In this document: piece by piece, positions 55,517 to 64,000 of the stretch | Position numbering within the stretch: the stretch's first letter is position 1 | How the letters are laid out: each line of letters opens with the position of its first letter | Assembly (NCBI GenBank): GCA_902543145.1 | Contig: CACBXG010000005.1 | Location: 42,547 to 106,546 of the forward strand | Source of the DNA: an uncultured SAR116 cluster alpha proteobacterium | GTDB lineage: Bacteria; Pseudomonadota; Alphaproteobacteria; Puniceispirillales; Marisalimonadaceae | Reading direction: 5' to 3' | DNA length: 64,000 nucleotides | Made by a program: the position numbers and the translations under genes | Notes under the pieces: generated by a model | What the model was told of the DNA's origin: nothing | The model's input: the letters and a program-made list of their open reading frames with translations, nothing else | Databases searched by the model: none

Positions 55517-56734
55517 TTAATCCTGAAGTAATTTAATCCTTTTATTTATTTCTTTTGACATTAAAGAATCCTTGGGTAAGTGTTTTAGTAATAAATCCCA
55601 ATAAGCAATAGCTTTTCTCTTCTCTCCCTTATTGTAAGCAGCAAAGCCACTAAAAAATAAACCATCTACATTATTTGGTTCTAAAACTAAGATATCATTT
55701 ACAAGTTTGTTTGTTTCTTTTGAAAAAACAGGCTTTTTGTTCGTGGGTAGTAATTCTCTTAAGAGTATTTGTTTTAAACTTATAATTTGTGGATTAAGTT
55801 TTATGGCATCTCTTATAGCTCTTAATGCTTTTTCTTTTTTTCCTAAAACTTTATATGATTGGTATAACTTTATCCAACCTTCAACATCATTCTTATCATC
55901 TTTAAGCCGATCTGCAAGTTGTTCAACCATTTGATTAATTCTTATGTTTTGTTCTTTTTCATTTAAATTTAAAATTTCTTTCGTTAAATTATTATCTGCT
56001 AAAACATCATTCTTTAATTTATTTTCTAGAGCTTTTTTAGAAATCCCTAAGTTTTTTGCCGCTATTCTTATATTTTTTTCAAGATCTTTTTTCCAACTAT
56101 CATTTTTACTAGTTCGTTTATATAATTCAGTCCAAATTTCAAATGCTAACATTTCATTACCAATTTGTGATTGTGCTAATCCGTTTAAATAATTGGCTCC
56201 AGGATTTAATGGATCCTCAGATAGAGCTTCATTAATAAGTTTTTTTGCCTTTGGTGTGACTTGTCCATCAGCTTTTTTAATAATTGCTTGTGCTAATAGA
56301 GATTTGAGATTGGGAGAATTTTTGATAGATAATATTTTTTTTAAGGATGAGATCTCCACATCGGTTTTATTAAGTAGTGAAGCAATCCTTGCTAATTCAA
56401 GAAGAATATCCAGATTTTTTGGATTTTGATCTGATAACAAAACCAGTTTGTTAAAATTTTCCAAATCACGTTTTACAATTTTTTTTTGTGCAATATTCTT
56501 TTTAAAAAGTTTTTCTTGTGAAGAGTAAAGTTGGTCCATGTTTATAAATGGATTTCCTATTTTGTAATAAATTAGTGAACTTAATAAAAATAAAAATAGA
56601 ATATTAAGGTACAGGAAAAATATGTTTGATTTAGGTTTGAAATTTTTAATTTTCAAAAAATTTTTATTAGAAAAATTATAAAAAATATAAATTATTGAAA
56701 AAAAACTTATAAATAAAATAGCAATAAATAACAT
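55517..56734 (-). CDS. ccmI: Cytochrome c biogenesis protein CcmI
   Basis: The 405-residue protein has two N-terminal transmembrane helices (about 1–20 and 38–62) separated by a loop, and a periplasmic TPR domain of several repeats (about 100–400). CcmI presents apocytochrome c to the CcmF/CcmH ligase. It is the last gene of the ccmABCDEFGHI run, 13 bp after ccmH. Confidence 0.88.
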   Translation of the reverse strand: MLFIAILFISFFSIIYIFYNFSNKNFLKIKNFKPKSNIFFLYLNILFLFLLSSLIYYKIGNPFINMDQLYSSQEKLFKKNIAQKKIVKRDLENFNKLVLLSDQNPKNLDILLELARIASLLNKTDVEISSLKKILSIKNSPNLKSLLAQAIIKKADGQVTPKAKKLINEALSEDPLNPGANYLNGLAQSQIGNEMLAFEIWTELYKRTSKNDSWKKDLEKNIRIAAKNLGISKKALENKLKNDVLADNNLTKEILNLNEKEQNIRINQMVEQLADRLKDDKNDVEGWIKLYQSYKVLGKKEKALRAIRDAIKLNPQIISLKQILLRELLPTNKKPVFSKETNKLVNDILVLEPNNVDGLFFSGFAAYNKGEKRKAIAYWDLLLKHLPKDSLMSKEINKRIKLLQD

Positions 56735-56747
56735 TATCTATTCTCTT

Positions 56748-57146
56748 TTATTTTTGATTAGATTTTATGATTTTAAAAATCAATATTGAGCCAAATATTA
56801 AAACAATAAATGGTAAAAACCACAATAAGATAGTATTTAAATTTAAAGGTGGTTTTAACAAGATATAATCTCCATATCTTTCTCTCAAATATCCATAAAT
56901 TTCATCGTTACTAACACCATTTATAAGCTTTTCTTTTATTAAAATCTTTAAATCTTTTGCTAATTCAGAATTAGACTCGTCTATACTTTGATTTTGACAA
57001 ACAAGGCATCTAATGTTTTGAGAAATCTCCCTTGTTCTGTTGTTTATATTGATTTCATCATTTATAGATTTAGCAAAGACCTTAAGTTCATCATTAAAAA
57101 AAAATAAAAAAGAAAATATTATAATTATTTTACACTTACTAGTCAT
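56748..57146 (-). CDS. ccmH: Cytochrome c biogenesis protein CcmH (CcmL/CycL type)
   Basis: The 132-residue protein has a signal sequence (about 1–25), the redox motif IRCLVCQNQSI (Cys near 47 and 50) and a C-terminal anchor helix (about 108–126). It reduces apocytochrome heme-binding cysteines together with CcmG. It corresponds to the short CcmH without a TPR part, the TPR being supplied by CcmI. Its start overlaps ccmG by 8 bp. Confidence 0.94.
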   Translation of the reverse strand: MTSKCKIIIIFSFLFFFNDELKVFAKSINDEININNRTREISQNIRCLVCQNQSIDESNSELAKDLKILIKEKLINGVSNDEIYGYLRERYGDYILLKPPLNLNTILLWFLPFIVLIFGSILIFKIIKSNQK

Positions 57147-57708
57147 TCTTACTACTCTCTAAGAATGGCAAAACTTCGTCTTTAAAAATGCTATATAGAA
57201 GTGGGCCAGCATGACGATAAATTATTTCACCTTTTTTATTAATTAGAAAAGTTTCTGGCACTCCGTAAACTCCCCACTCGATAGCTATTTTACCAGATTT
57301 ATCAATTCCTGTTTCTATATAAGGATTACCAAAATTATCCAAAAAGTTTTTTGTATCTAGATATTTATCTTTATATGCTATTCCAATAACTGGTAGAATT
57401 TTACTTAATTCATCAATAATTGGTGCTTCTATTCTACATGGAGCGCACCATGATGCAAAAAAATTAACGGCAAAAATTTGATCATGGTATTTTTTAAAAT
57501 TTAAATTTTCTAAATTATTAATTTTTTCAATGAAGTTTACTTTAGGAATTAATGTTTCAGGAATGTTTTTCCCAATTAATTGAGAAGTTAGAGATCGTTC
57601 AATTCTTTTGTCGACTTTTAATTGATATAAAACTATACCCGAGGACAATATTATAAAAAAAAATACTGTTAAAGGTAAAACGTTTAAAATTTTCAAATTA
57701 TGTTTCAT
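57139..57708 (-). CDS. ccmG: Thioredoxin-like CcmG/DsbE
   Basis: The 189-residue protein has an N-terminal anchor helix (about 10–28) and a periplasmic thioredoxin domain. The domain carries FFASWCAPCRIEAP (Cys pair near residue 92/95) and the cis-Pro in GVYGVPETFLI. CcmG keeps apocytochrome thiols reduced and would take electrons from the DsbD/ScsB-like protein coded at 28721. It is 9 bp downstream of ccmF. Confidence 0.95.
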   Translation of the reverse strand: MKHNLKILNVLPLTVFFFIILSSGIVLYQLKVDKRIERSLTSQLIGKNIPETLIPKVNFIEKINNLENLNFKKYHDQIFAVNFFASWCAPCRIEAPIIDELSKILPVIGIAYKDKYLDTKNFLDNFGNPYIETGIDKSGKIAIEWGVYGVPETFLINKKGEIIYRHAGPLLYSIFKDEVLPFLESSKND

Positions 57709-57717
57709 AATATTTTA

Positions 57718-59658
57718 TTAATCATTTCTAAATCTTGATGATTTTTGTGTGACAGATAAGATGCCTCCGACTGCCATAAAAAAAGCACCTGCCCATATCC
57801 AAGATACTAATGGGTTTGAATATATTCTTAGAGACCATCCTGTTTTGTTGTCACCTTCACCTAGAACTAAATATGTATCACCCCAAAAATCTGATAAGAT
57901 TGCGGCTTCTGTTGTCTGGCTTTTTTCATTAGTATAGAAACGTTTTTCTGGCCTTAGTTTACTAATAAATTTATTATCTTCGTATAGAGTGAAGGTTGCC
58001 ATTAGTGATTTGTAATTAGGTCCATCTATATTTTCAATTTTATCAAATTTTAGTGATTTTGTTCCAATATTTATTATATCACCAACTTTTTTTATTACAT
58101 TATACTCGCTTTTATAAAATTGTTCTCCGGTAACTCCTGCAAGAAAAATTGCGACTCCAATATGTGCTACATGTATTCCTAAATTAATTTTAGAGATAAA
58201 GAAAAATATTTGTTTTATGTTTTGCAATTTAACCTTAGCCTCCCGAATTTTTGAAATTAAATCGGTAATAACGCCTGTGAAAAGCCAAATTGAAAGAGAG
58301 CCACATATTAATGCAAAAATTGATTTTTCTTTAATTAAGTATAATAATATACCTCCTAAGAAAGTTACAGCAGATAGAAATATTATTTTTTTTATAAAAT
58401 TTTTATCTGTATATTTTTTCCAATTTAAGAATGGGGCGATAGCCATCAAAAACACAACTGGTGCCATAATTGGAGCAAAAGTAGCGTTATAATATGCTGG
58501 GCCAATAGATACCTTGTTTCCATTAATAGCGTCTAAAAACAAAGGGTACAGAGTGCCTATTAAAACTGTTAAAGTTGCTGTAGTAAGAAATAAATTATTT
58601 ACTAAAATTGCACTTTCTTTACTGACTATATCAAAATTACTTTTTTCTTCATTAAAAGATGAGCTTTTAATTGTATATAAAATTAAAGGAACACCTATTG
58701 ATATACCTAAAATTATTAAAATAAAAACTCCTCTCGAAGGATCGGAAGCAAAAGCATGTACTGACGTTAATAATCCTGATCTTACTATAAAAGTGCCTAA
58801 TAAAGAAAAGGAAAAAGCCAGGATCGATAACAAAATTGTCCAGTTTATAAATATTAATTTTTTTTCGAGTATTCTTACACAGTGTAGTAATGCTGTTGCA
58901 ACTAACCATGGCATAAAAGATGCATTTTCAACTGGATCCCAAAACCACCAACCACCCCAACCTAATTCGTAATATGCCCACCAACTTCCAAGAGCAATAC
59001 CAATTGTTAGAGCAGACCAAGCAATTGCAACCCATGGCCTCATTTGACGAGCCCAATCTTTATTAATTTCCCCAGTAATAAGTGCCGCTACTGCAAAAGA
59101 AAATGATACTGATAATCCAACATAACCAATATAAAGCATTGGAGGATGAAGAGCTAAACCCGGATCTTGTAGCAAAGGATTTAAACCTCTTCCATCTAAA
59201 GGTATTTCATCAACTCTTTCAAAAGGGTTGGATGTAAATAATATGAAAGCTAAAAAAAGTGACAAAATTACAGTCTGAACTCCAATAATTGAAGCCAAAA
59301 GTTTTGAATTTATAGAATTTTTAAAAGAAACAAAAAAAGTAAAAGAAGATAAAATTAATACCCATAATAAAAGTGAACCTTCGTGATTACCCCATACCCC
59401 ACTAATTTTATATATCAATGGTTTTAAAGTATGTGAGTTGTTAGAGACAATTAATAGAGAAAAGTCAGATGTAATAAAACTATATGTTAAAATTAAAAAA
59501 GATAAAAAAATAAATAAAAAATTTATAAGAGAACATTTTTGAAGAACTCGCACTACATCGATGTTCGTATATCTCAAATTACAAAGCCAGTAAAAGCATT
59601 GCATTATTGAAATAACAAATGTGATTATCACAAGAATATGTCCTAATTCAGGTATCAT
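57718..59658 (-). CDS. ccmF: Heme lyase subunit CcmF
   Basis: The 646-residue polytopic membrane protein has the tryptophan-rich WGGWWFWDPVENASFMPWL motif (about 230–248). It also has conserved heme-ligating histidines in GVWGNHEGSLLLW and ALHPPMLYIG. Together with CcmH and CcmI it ligates heme to apocytochrome c. It starts one base after the ccmE stop. Confidence 0.97.
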   Translation of the reverse strand: MIPELGHILVIITFVISIMQCFYWLCNLRYTNIDVVRVLQKCSLINFLFIFLSFLILTYSFITSDFSLLIVSNNSHTLKPLIYKISGVWGNHEGSLLLWVLILSSFTFFVSFKNSINSKLLASIIGVQTVILSLFLAFILFTSNPFERVDEIPLDGRGLNPLLQDPGLALHPPMLYIGYVGLSVSFSFAVAALITGEINKDWARQMRPWVAIAWSALTIGIALGSWWAYYELGWGGWWFWDPVENASFMPWLVATALLHCVRILEKKLIFINWTILLSILAFSFSLLGTFIVRSGLLTSVHAFASDPSRGVFILIILGISIGVPLILYTIKSSSFNEEKSNFDIVSKESAILVNNLFLTTATLTVLIGTLYPLFLDAINGNKVSIGPAYYNATFAPIMAPVVFLMAIAPFLNWKKYTDKNFIKKIIFLSAVTFLGGILLYLIKEKSIFALICGSLSIWLFTGVITDLISKIREAKVKLQNIKQIFFFISKINLGIHVAHIGVAIFLAGVTGEQFYKSEYNVIKKVGDIINIGTKSLKFDKIENIDGPNYKSLMATFTLYEDNKFISKLRPEKRFYTNEKSQTTEAAILSDFWGDTYLVLGEGDNKTGWSLRIYSNPLVSWIWAGAFFMAVGGILSVTQKSSRFRND

Positions 59659-60102
59659 TTAATTAGAGTCACCTTTCCAAACATTATTTTTTTTTAAAGC
59701 GTCAGCAACTTCTGGAGGCATGTAATTTTCGTCATGTTTTGCTAGTACCTCACTAGCAATAAAATTATTATTTTGGAACATACCTTCAGCAACGATACCT
59801 TGACCCTCTCTAAACAAATCTGGAAGAGGCCCTTTAAATACAACTTTAACTTCTTTTTTTCTATCAGTAATCATGAAGATAGTTTTTTCACCTTCTTTTT
59901 TGATTGAGCTTTCAAGAACCAAACCGCCAATTCTGATTTTATTTTGAATATTTTTAGTATCACCAAATTTTTCAATTAAATCATTTGGCGTATAAAAATA
60001 TACAATATTATCTTCTAGGGCCATTAATATTAATTTAGTTGCTAGTCCAAGTGTTAATATAATGATAATAGTAATAAATAGGCGTCTATATTTGGCATTC
60101 AT
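59659..60102 (-). CDS. ccmE: Heme chaperone CcmE
   Basis: The 147-residue protein has an N-terminal anchor (about 8–26) and a periplasmic OB-fold. The family covalent heme ligand His is in VLAKHDENYMPPEV near residue 127, followed by Tyr as expected. It accepts heme from CcmC/CcmD and hands it to CcmF. The gene lies between ccmD and ccmF. Confidence 0.96.
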   Translation of the reverse strand: MNAKYRRLFITIIIILTLGLATKLILMALEDNIVYFYTPNDLIEKFGDTKNIQNKIRIGGLVLESSIKKEGEKTIFMITDRKKEVKVVFKGPLPDLFREGQGIVAEGMFQNNNFIASEVLAKHDENYMPPEVADALKKNNVWKGDSN

Positions 60103-60131
60103 CTATTTTACATCGATCTATGTTTTAAAAT

Positions 60132-60290
60132 TTAATTTTTTGTTTTTGATAACTGTTTAAGTAACTTTTTAGCTTTTTGAGATTGTTTGGTTGAATGAAT
60201 GAAAAGGAGACCTAAACTGAGTAAAGTTAATACGTAGCTTGGCCATATATAAATTTCATAACCTTGCATTATCCAAAATGATTCATTCAT
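60132..60290 (-). CDS. ccmD: Small heme export protein CcmD
   Basis: A 52-residue protein beginning MNESFWIMQGYEIYIWPSYV, with one transmembrane helix (about 14–32) and a basic Lys-rich tail. The YxxYIWPSY segment and the position between ccmC and ccmE identify CcmD, which releases holo-CcmE from the CcmABC complex. Its start overlaps the ccmC stop as ATGA (60287–60290). Confidence 0.9.
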   Translation of the reverse strand: MNESFWIMQGYEIYIWPSYVLTLLSLGLLFIHSTKQSQKAKKLLKQLSKTKN

Positions 60291-61033
60291 ATTTTAACCT
60301 GTTTTCGATATTTCTCTAAATTTGATTTTAATAATAATGCTTCACATTTTTTTTCAATCAATTTGGTTTTTACGTTCAAAATTATCATATATAAAGAAAA
60401 AAAACTTAAAGCAAAAATCATAAGGATAAGTGGTAACAACATTTTATCGTCAATAGACGGACCTCCAATTTTAATGATACTTGCTGGTTGATGAAGAGTA
60501 TGCCACCAATCAACAGAAAACTTAACAATAGGCAGATTGATTAGCCCAACTATCGCTAAAACAGATGCTGTTTTAGAACCATCAATTTTTCTTTCAAAAG
60601 CATTACTTAGTAATATATAGCCCAGATAAAAAAAGAATAACACCAGCATTGATGTTAATCTTGCATCCCATACCCACCATGTGCCCCACATTGGTTTTCC
60701 CCATAGTGAACCAGTGACTAATGTTAAAACTGAAAATAGCATACCAATTGGTGCAATTGTACTTGAAACTAAATCAGCTAAAGGATGTTTCCATACTAAA
60801 TAAAAAACACACGAAATAGCGAGACTAAAATATAAAAATGATGCTAGCCAAGCGGAAGGAACATGAACATACATTATCCTAACAGCATCCCCTTGCTGAT
60901 AATCTTTTGGGCTATCAAAAAGACCAAAATATAGTCCTGAGATAAGTGTAATTATGGTTATGACAAGAATACATGGCTGAATTTTTTCAGTTATTCTATT
61001 GAACCTATTTGGATTAGCTAGCCAATCAAACAT
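60287..61033 (-). CDS. ccmC: Heme exporter subunit CcmC
   Basis: The 248-residue protein has six transmembrane helices. Its tryptophan-rich motif WGTWWVWDARLTS (about 126–138) and flanking histidines in MYVHVPSAW and WHTLHQP bind heme for attachment to CcmE. It overlaps ccmD by four bases and is separated from ccmB by 71 bp. Confidence 0.96.
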   Translation of the reverse strand: MFDWLANPNRFNRITEKIQPCILVITIITLISGLYFGLFDSPKDYQQGDAVRIMYVHVPSAWLASFLYFSLAISCVFYLVWKHPLADLVSSTIAPIGMLFSVLTLVTGSLWGKPMWGTWWVWDARLTSMLVLFFFYLGYILLSNAFERKIDGSKTASVLAIVGLINLPIVKFSVDWWHTLHQPASIIKIGGPSIDDKMLLPLILMIFALSFFSLYMIILNVKTKLIEKKCEALLLKSNLEKYRKQVKI

Positions 61034-61104
61034 TAACTAAATTCCTTTTTTTAATATTCATGCAGTAATAAAATTCCAACATTTATACTTTTTACCAAAA
61101 TCAT

Positions 61105-61794
61105 TTAACGACTTATTGCTATCCTAATCAGAAAAGCTGAAATAAAAGGCGATATCACGAGATATATTAATGTAAATCCAATTAATAAAAACAAATTACC
61201 TATGGGTGACTCATTTATTCTAACTGTTTCACTGATGCCAACTCCAAATATTAAGATAGGAATTATCAAAGGTATGATCAATATTGGTAATAAAATATTT
61301 CCTCTTTTTGCACCTAAAGTTAGAGCAGAGCCAATAATTCCAATAAGTGAAATTGAAAGTCCACCAACCAGTATACTTATAAGTAGCCATGGTATCAATT
61401 TTAAATTAATGTTTAATAGAACTATAAATAATGGTAAAGAAATTACCAATGGAATTATTACTATCAACCAATAAGCTAGACTTTTTGATAATAAAATAAG
61501 TTCCATCGGTGTTGGGCTTGTTATAGATTGATCAAGCCAACCATTATCATAATCTCTTTGTAAAGTTTTTTCTAAAGAAGGAATAATCGCTAAAATTAGC
61601 CCTATCCAAAAAATAGCGTTAGAAATCAATCTCAATTTTTCTTCAAATGGACCAATGCCAAGAATAAATAGTGTTACTATTAAAATCATAAAACTAATAA
61701 TTGATATGACATCAACTAATGATCGGAAGTTTATCAAAAATTCTCTTTTTATGTGTGAAATAAAAATTTGAATAAAACTTAATTGTAAGGACAT
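61105..61794 (-). CDS. ccmB: Heme exporter subunit CcmB
   Basis: The 229-residue, six-helix membrane protein contains RDYDNGWLDQ in the first cytoplasmic loop region and the LGAKRGNILLPILIIPLIIPILIFG stretch (core GNILLPILIIPL), both characteristic of CcmB. With CcmA it forms the ABC part that uses ATP to release holo-CcmE. It follows ccmA by 9 bp. Confidence 0.95.
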   Translation of the reverse strand: MSLQLSFIQIFISHIKREFLINFRSLVDVISIISFMILIVTLFILGIGPFEEKLRLISNAIFWIGLILAIIPSLEKTLQRDYDNGWLDQSITSPTPMELILLSKSLAYWLIVIIPLVISLPLFIVLLNINLKLIPWLLISILVGGLSISLIGIIGSALTLGAKRGNILLPILIIPLIIPILIFGVGISETVRINESPIGNLFLLIGFTLIYLVISPFISAFLIRIAISR

Positions 61795-61803
61795 TATAAA
61801 ATT

Positions 61804-62439
61804 CTACTTCTTCAATAAGTCTAAATTTAATAATTCGTAATTAAAATCAAATAATTTTAATTCATGACATGCTAACAAAACAGTACCTTTATTTTCTAAA
61901 AATCTTTGAATTAATTTGTTAAATAAAATAATACTTTTTTGATCTAATTCATTAGTAGGTTCATCTAATAACCAAAATTCTATATTAAATAAAAGTGATA
62001 AATATAGCCTGGATAATGCTGCTCTTTTCTTTAAACCTTCTGAGCATTGTGAAACATATAAGTTTTTATAATTTAGCATGTCCACACTTTCGAGGGCTTT
62101 TTGAAGATCATTATCACTAGTGTTCCATCCTTTCATTTGTGACCAAGTTTTTAAATTTTCATAAACTGTCAAATCCCTGGATAAACCACTTTTTGAGTCA
62201 ATATAGATTAAATTTTGTCCCCATTTAATTTTATCTTTAAAAATTTCATTATTATAATTTTTAACAATGCCTTGTTCTAAAGGTATCATACCAGCTATTG
62301 CTCTTAATAAGGTTGATTTTCCAACACCATTTTTACCACTTATGATTGTGATTTTAGAGTTCTTAATTCTAGCATTCCAATTATAAAAAACAATTTTAGA
62401 ACCTCTTTTTATTGTCACATCTTGTAGATAAAGCATCAA
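61804..62439 (-). CDS. ccmA: Heme exporter ATP-binding protein CcmA
   Basis: The 211-residue ABC ATPase has Walker A SGKNGVGKST (about 34–43) and the CcmA-like signature CSEGLKKRAALSRL in place of LSGGQ. Walker B is WLLDEPTNELD, and the switch His is in ACHELKLF. It is the first gene of the ccmABCDEFGHI run, and its promoter must lie in the 152-bp divergent gap before the CoA-transferase gene. Confidence 0.95.
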   Translation of the reverse strand: MMLYLQDVTIKRGSKIVFYNWNARIKNSKITIISGKNGVGKSTLLRAIAGMIPLEQGIVKNYNNEIFKDKIKWGQNLIYIDSKSGLSRDLTVYENLKTWSQMKGWNTSDNDLQKALESVDMLNYKNLYVSQCSEGLKKRAALSRLYLSLLFNIEFWLLDEPTNELDQKSIILFNKLIQRFLENKGTVLLACHELKLFDFNYELLNLDLLKK

Positions 62440-62591
62440 GTACCTGTTAATTTTATTATAGATTAATTTAATACAACATTCATAAAAAGTCTTGTAACAT
62501 AAATGAGTTTTTTTAAACTGTTTATATGAATAATAATACTCAATTATTTTTACTATAAATTCCTAAACTTAATCAAATGGATGAGTAAAGC

Positions 62592-63785
62592 ATGAAAGAA
62601 GCACCTTTAAAGGGTATTAAGATAATTGATGCGTCTTCGATATTGATGGTTCCTTACTGTACAAGGCTATTAGCTGATATGGGGGCTGAAATTATAAAAG
62701 TTGAAACACTTTCTGGTGACAATACTAGATATATTGGTCCTAGTGTCAATAAAGGAATGGCAGCAGTTTTTTTAAATATTAACAGAAATAAAAAAAGTAT
62801 TAGTGTTGACCTCAAATCATCAGATGGTCGATTGATAATTTATAAATTAATCAAAAAATCAGATGTTTTTGTATCAAACATTAGAAAGGCGTCTTTAAAA
62901 AAATTAAAATTAACACATTCTGATTTTATTAAGATTAATCATAAAATCATAACAGCTAACGCAGTCGGATTTTCTTCTAAAGGACCTTATGCCGGACTTC
63001 CAGCATTTGATGATACAATTCAAGCAATAAGTGGAATGGCAGCATATCAAGAAATTTACTCAGATCAACCAAGCTACACATCAGGAGCAACAGCTGATAA
63101 AGTTACTGGTTTAATGCTTGGAATGTCAATTTTAAGCGCATTATTTAATCGAGAAAAAAATGGAGAGGGAACAGAATTAGAAGTTCCAATGATGGAAACT
63201 ATGGTTGATTTTACTTTAGTCGAACATTTATATGGTTATAATTTTTTACCACCAAAAGCTCCACCTGTTTACCCAAGGCAATCCTCTCCCAACAGAAAAC
63301 CCTACAAGACATTAGACGGATATATAGCTGTACTCCCATATAGTGATGATCAGTGGTTAAGGTTTTTTAATATTATAAAAAAAGAAAACATTTTGAAAGA
63401 TCCTAAATTTTGTTCATTAGAATCAAGAAACCAAAATATTGATGAATTATACAATATTTTGTCTAAAGAATTAAAAAAGAGAAATACTAGTTTTTGGATC
63501 AAAAATTTAAGAGAACAAGATATCCCAGCAACTAAAGTAAATTTTCCAAAGGACCTTTTTGAAGATGAACATCTTAAAAGAACAAATTTTTTCAAAGTCA
63601 AAGATCATCCAACAGAGGGGAAATTATTGTATCCAAGTTTTCCAATAGAATTTAATGAAGATGAAACTAATGAGAGTTTACATGCACCATCGCTTGGAGA
63701 AAACACTAAAGAAATTTTAACTGATCTGGGTTATTCAGAATTTGAGATTGAAAGCTTTGTTTCTAAAGGTATTATAAAGATATAA
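62592..63785 (+). CDS. CaiB/BaiF family CoA-transferase
   Basis: The 397-residue class III CoA-transferase shows the family beginning LKGIKIIDASSILMVPYCTRLLADMGAEIIKVE (core LLADMGAEIIKVE), VSVDLKS-like SISVDLKSSDGR, and the catalytic Asp169 in SGATADKVTG. It moves CoA between carboxylic acids; the acids cannot be told from sequence. It is followed by a 3-hydroxyisobutyrate-dehydrogenase-like gene after 7 bp, which suggests a small carboxylic acid catabolic operon. Confidence 0.88.
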   Translation: MKEAPLKGIKIIDASSILMVPYCTRLLADMGAEIIKVETLSGDNTRYIGPSVNKGMAAVFLNINRNKKSISVDLKSSDGRLIIYKLIKKSDVFVSNIRKASLKKLKLTHSDFIKINHKIITANAVGFSSKGPYAGLPAFDDTIQAISGMAAYQEIYSDQPSYTSGATADKVTGLMLGMSILSALFNREKNGEGTELEVPMMETMVDFTLVEHLYGYNFLPPKAPPVYPRQSSPNRKPYKTLDGYIAVLPYSDDQWLRFFNIIKKENILKDPKFCSLESRNQNIDELYNILSKELKKRNTSFWIKNLREQDIPATKVNFPKDLFEDEHLKRTNFFKVKDHPTEGKLLYPSFPIEFNEDETNESLHAPSLGENTKEILTDLGYSEFEIESFVSKGIIKI

Positions 63786-63792
63786 TACAAAA

Positions 63793-64000
63793 ATGGGTGA
63801 ACTTATGACAATTAAAAATATTGGATTTATTGGCCTAGGTGCTATGGGTTCTGTAATGGCACCACTTATTGTAAAATCAGGATGTAATGTTCTTGGATAT
63901 GACATAAAAGCTAAAATAGATAAATCATCTGGTGTGAAGCAAGTTGAAAATATAAATGAATTTAGTGGTCTTGATGTAATAATTTTTATGTTACCCAATG
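63793..64000 (+). CDS. 3-hydroxyisobutyrate-dehydrogenase-family oxidoreductase, 5' part only
   Basis: An open reading frame from 63793 (or the Met at 63805) runs off the window end, giving about 69 residues. The N-terminal NAD(P)-binding motif IGFIGLGAMGSVMAPLIVKSG and the following VLGYD are typical of beta-hydroxyacid dehydrogenases (3-hydroxyisobutyrate, tartronate semialdehyde or glyoxylate reductases). Substrate cannot be assigned from this part. It lies 7 bp after the CoA-transferase gene and is probably cotranscribed. Confidence 0.85.
   Translation, partial: MGELMTIKNIGFIGLGAMGSVMAPLIVKSGCNVLGYDIKAKIDKSSGVKQVENINEFSGLDVIIFMLPN

Noticed and set aside
58514..58972. 152-codon open frame antisense to ccmF
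   Set aside because: ccmF on the other strand carries all family motifs; the antisense product has no recognisable domain or ribosome-binding site.

Overview
The window is a gene-dense, strongly AT-rich stretch of chromosome from a Gram-negative bacterium. The gene set and order point to a streamlined marine alphaproteobacterium (SAR116, AEGEAN-169/HIMB59 or a similar lineage; the exact clade is inference). The supporting evidence is alphaproteobacterial gene orders: rsmB–heparinase–purH, DUF721–dsbA–smc, atpI-B-E-F'-F, and coxB-coxA-ctaB-coxF-ctaG-coxC-surf1-thrC-M16 peptidase. Two small alphaproteobacterial families (DUF1674, DUF1491) and a proteorhodopsin with a retinal pathway agree with this. 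I see no tRNA, rRNA, insertion sequence, prophage or CRISPR array.

Layout. 1–3.5 kb (minus strand): lipid A/Kdo genes (DUF374 acyltransferase, waaA, lpxK, and lpxL cut by the window edge), divergent from an MsbA-like ABC exporter. 5.4–9.2 kb: a Cys-based phosphatase, tldE/pmbA, argC and a gamma-glutamylcyclotransferase-like protein. 9.2–14.7 kb: a light-harvesting island, with a 354-bp leader, a blue-type proteorhodopsin, a strong terminator, then tightly overlapped crtI-crtB-crtY-blh. 14.8–19.4 kb: ubiA, rsmE, gshA, tldD. 19.7–28.1 kb: the aa3-type cytochrome c oxidase and its assembly genes, followed by thrC and an M16 peptidase. 28.1–34.1 kb: yqgE, a DsbD/ScsB-type reductase, peroxiredoxin, rnhA, thrB, ispH and a small lipoprotein. 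34.1–42.5 kb: the ATP synthase Fo operon, smc, dsbA, DUF721 and mutY. 42.5–48.7 kb: purH, heparinase II/III, rsmB, DUF1674, DUF1491 and a PanE-like reductase. 48.7–55.5 kb: an oxalyl-CoA-synthetase-like ligase, pgi, a PCuAC copper chaperone, metY, dusA and yciB. 55.5–62.4 kb: an uninterrupted ccmABCDEFGHI run. 62.6–64 kb: a CaiB/BaiF CoA-transferase and the start of a 3-hydroxyisobutyrate-dehydrogenase-like gene.

How it fits together. Much of the window builds the energy-converting membrane: a light-driven proton pump with its own retinal supply, cytochrome c maturation, cytochrome oxidase with copper delivery (CtaG, Surf1, PCuAC), and the ATP synthase Fo sector. The most notable non-coding signals are a proteorhodopsin-specific terminator placed before the crt genes, a perfect hairpin after atpE, two inverted repeats in the proteorhodopsin leader (one close to the Fur 7-1-7 consensus), and a metY leader whose ribosome-binding site can be paired away by the same segment that forms an upstream hairpin. 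I did not find a convincing completely new multi-gene system. The most novel leads are these regulatory structures and a few uncharacterised single genes.
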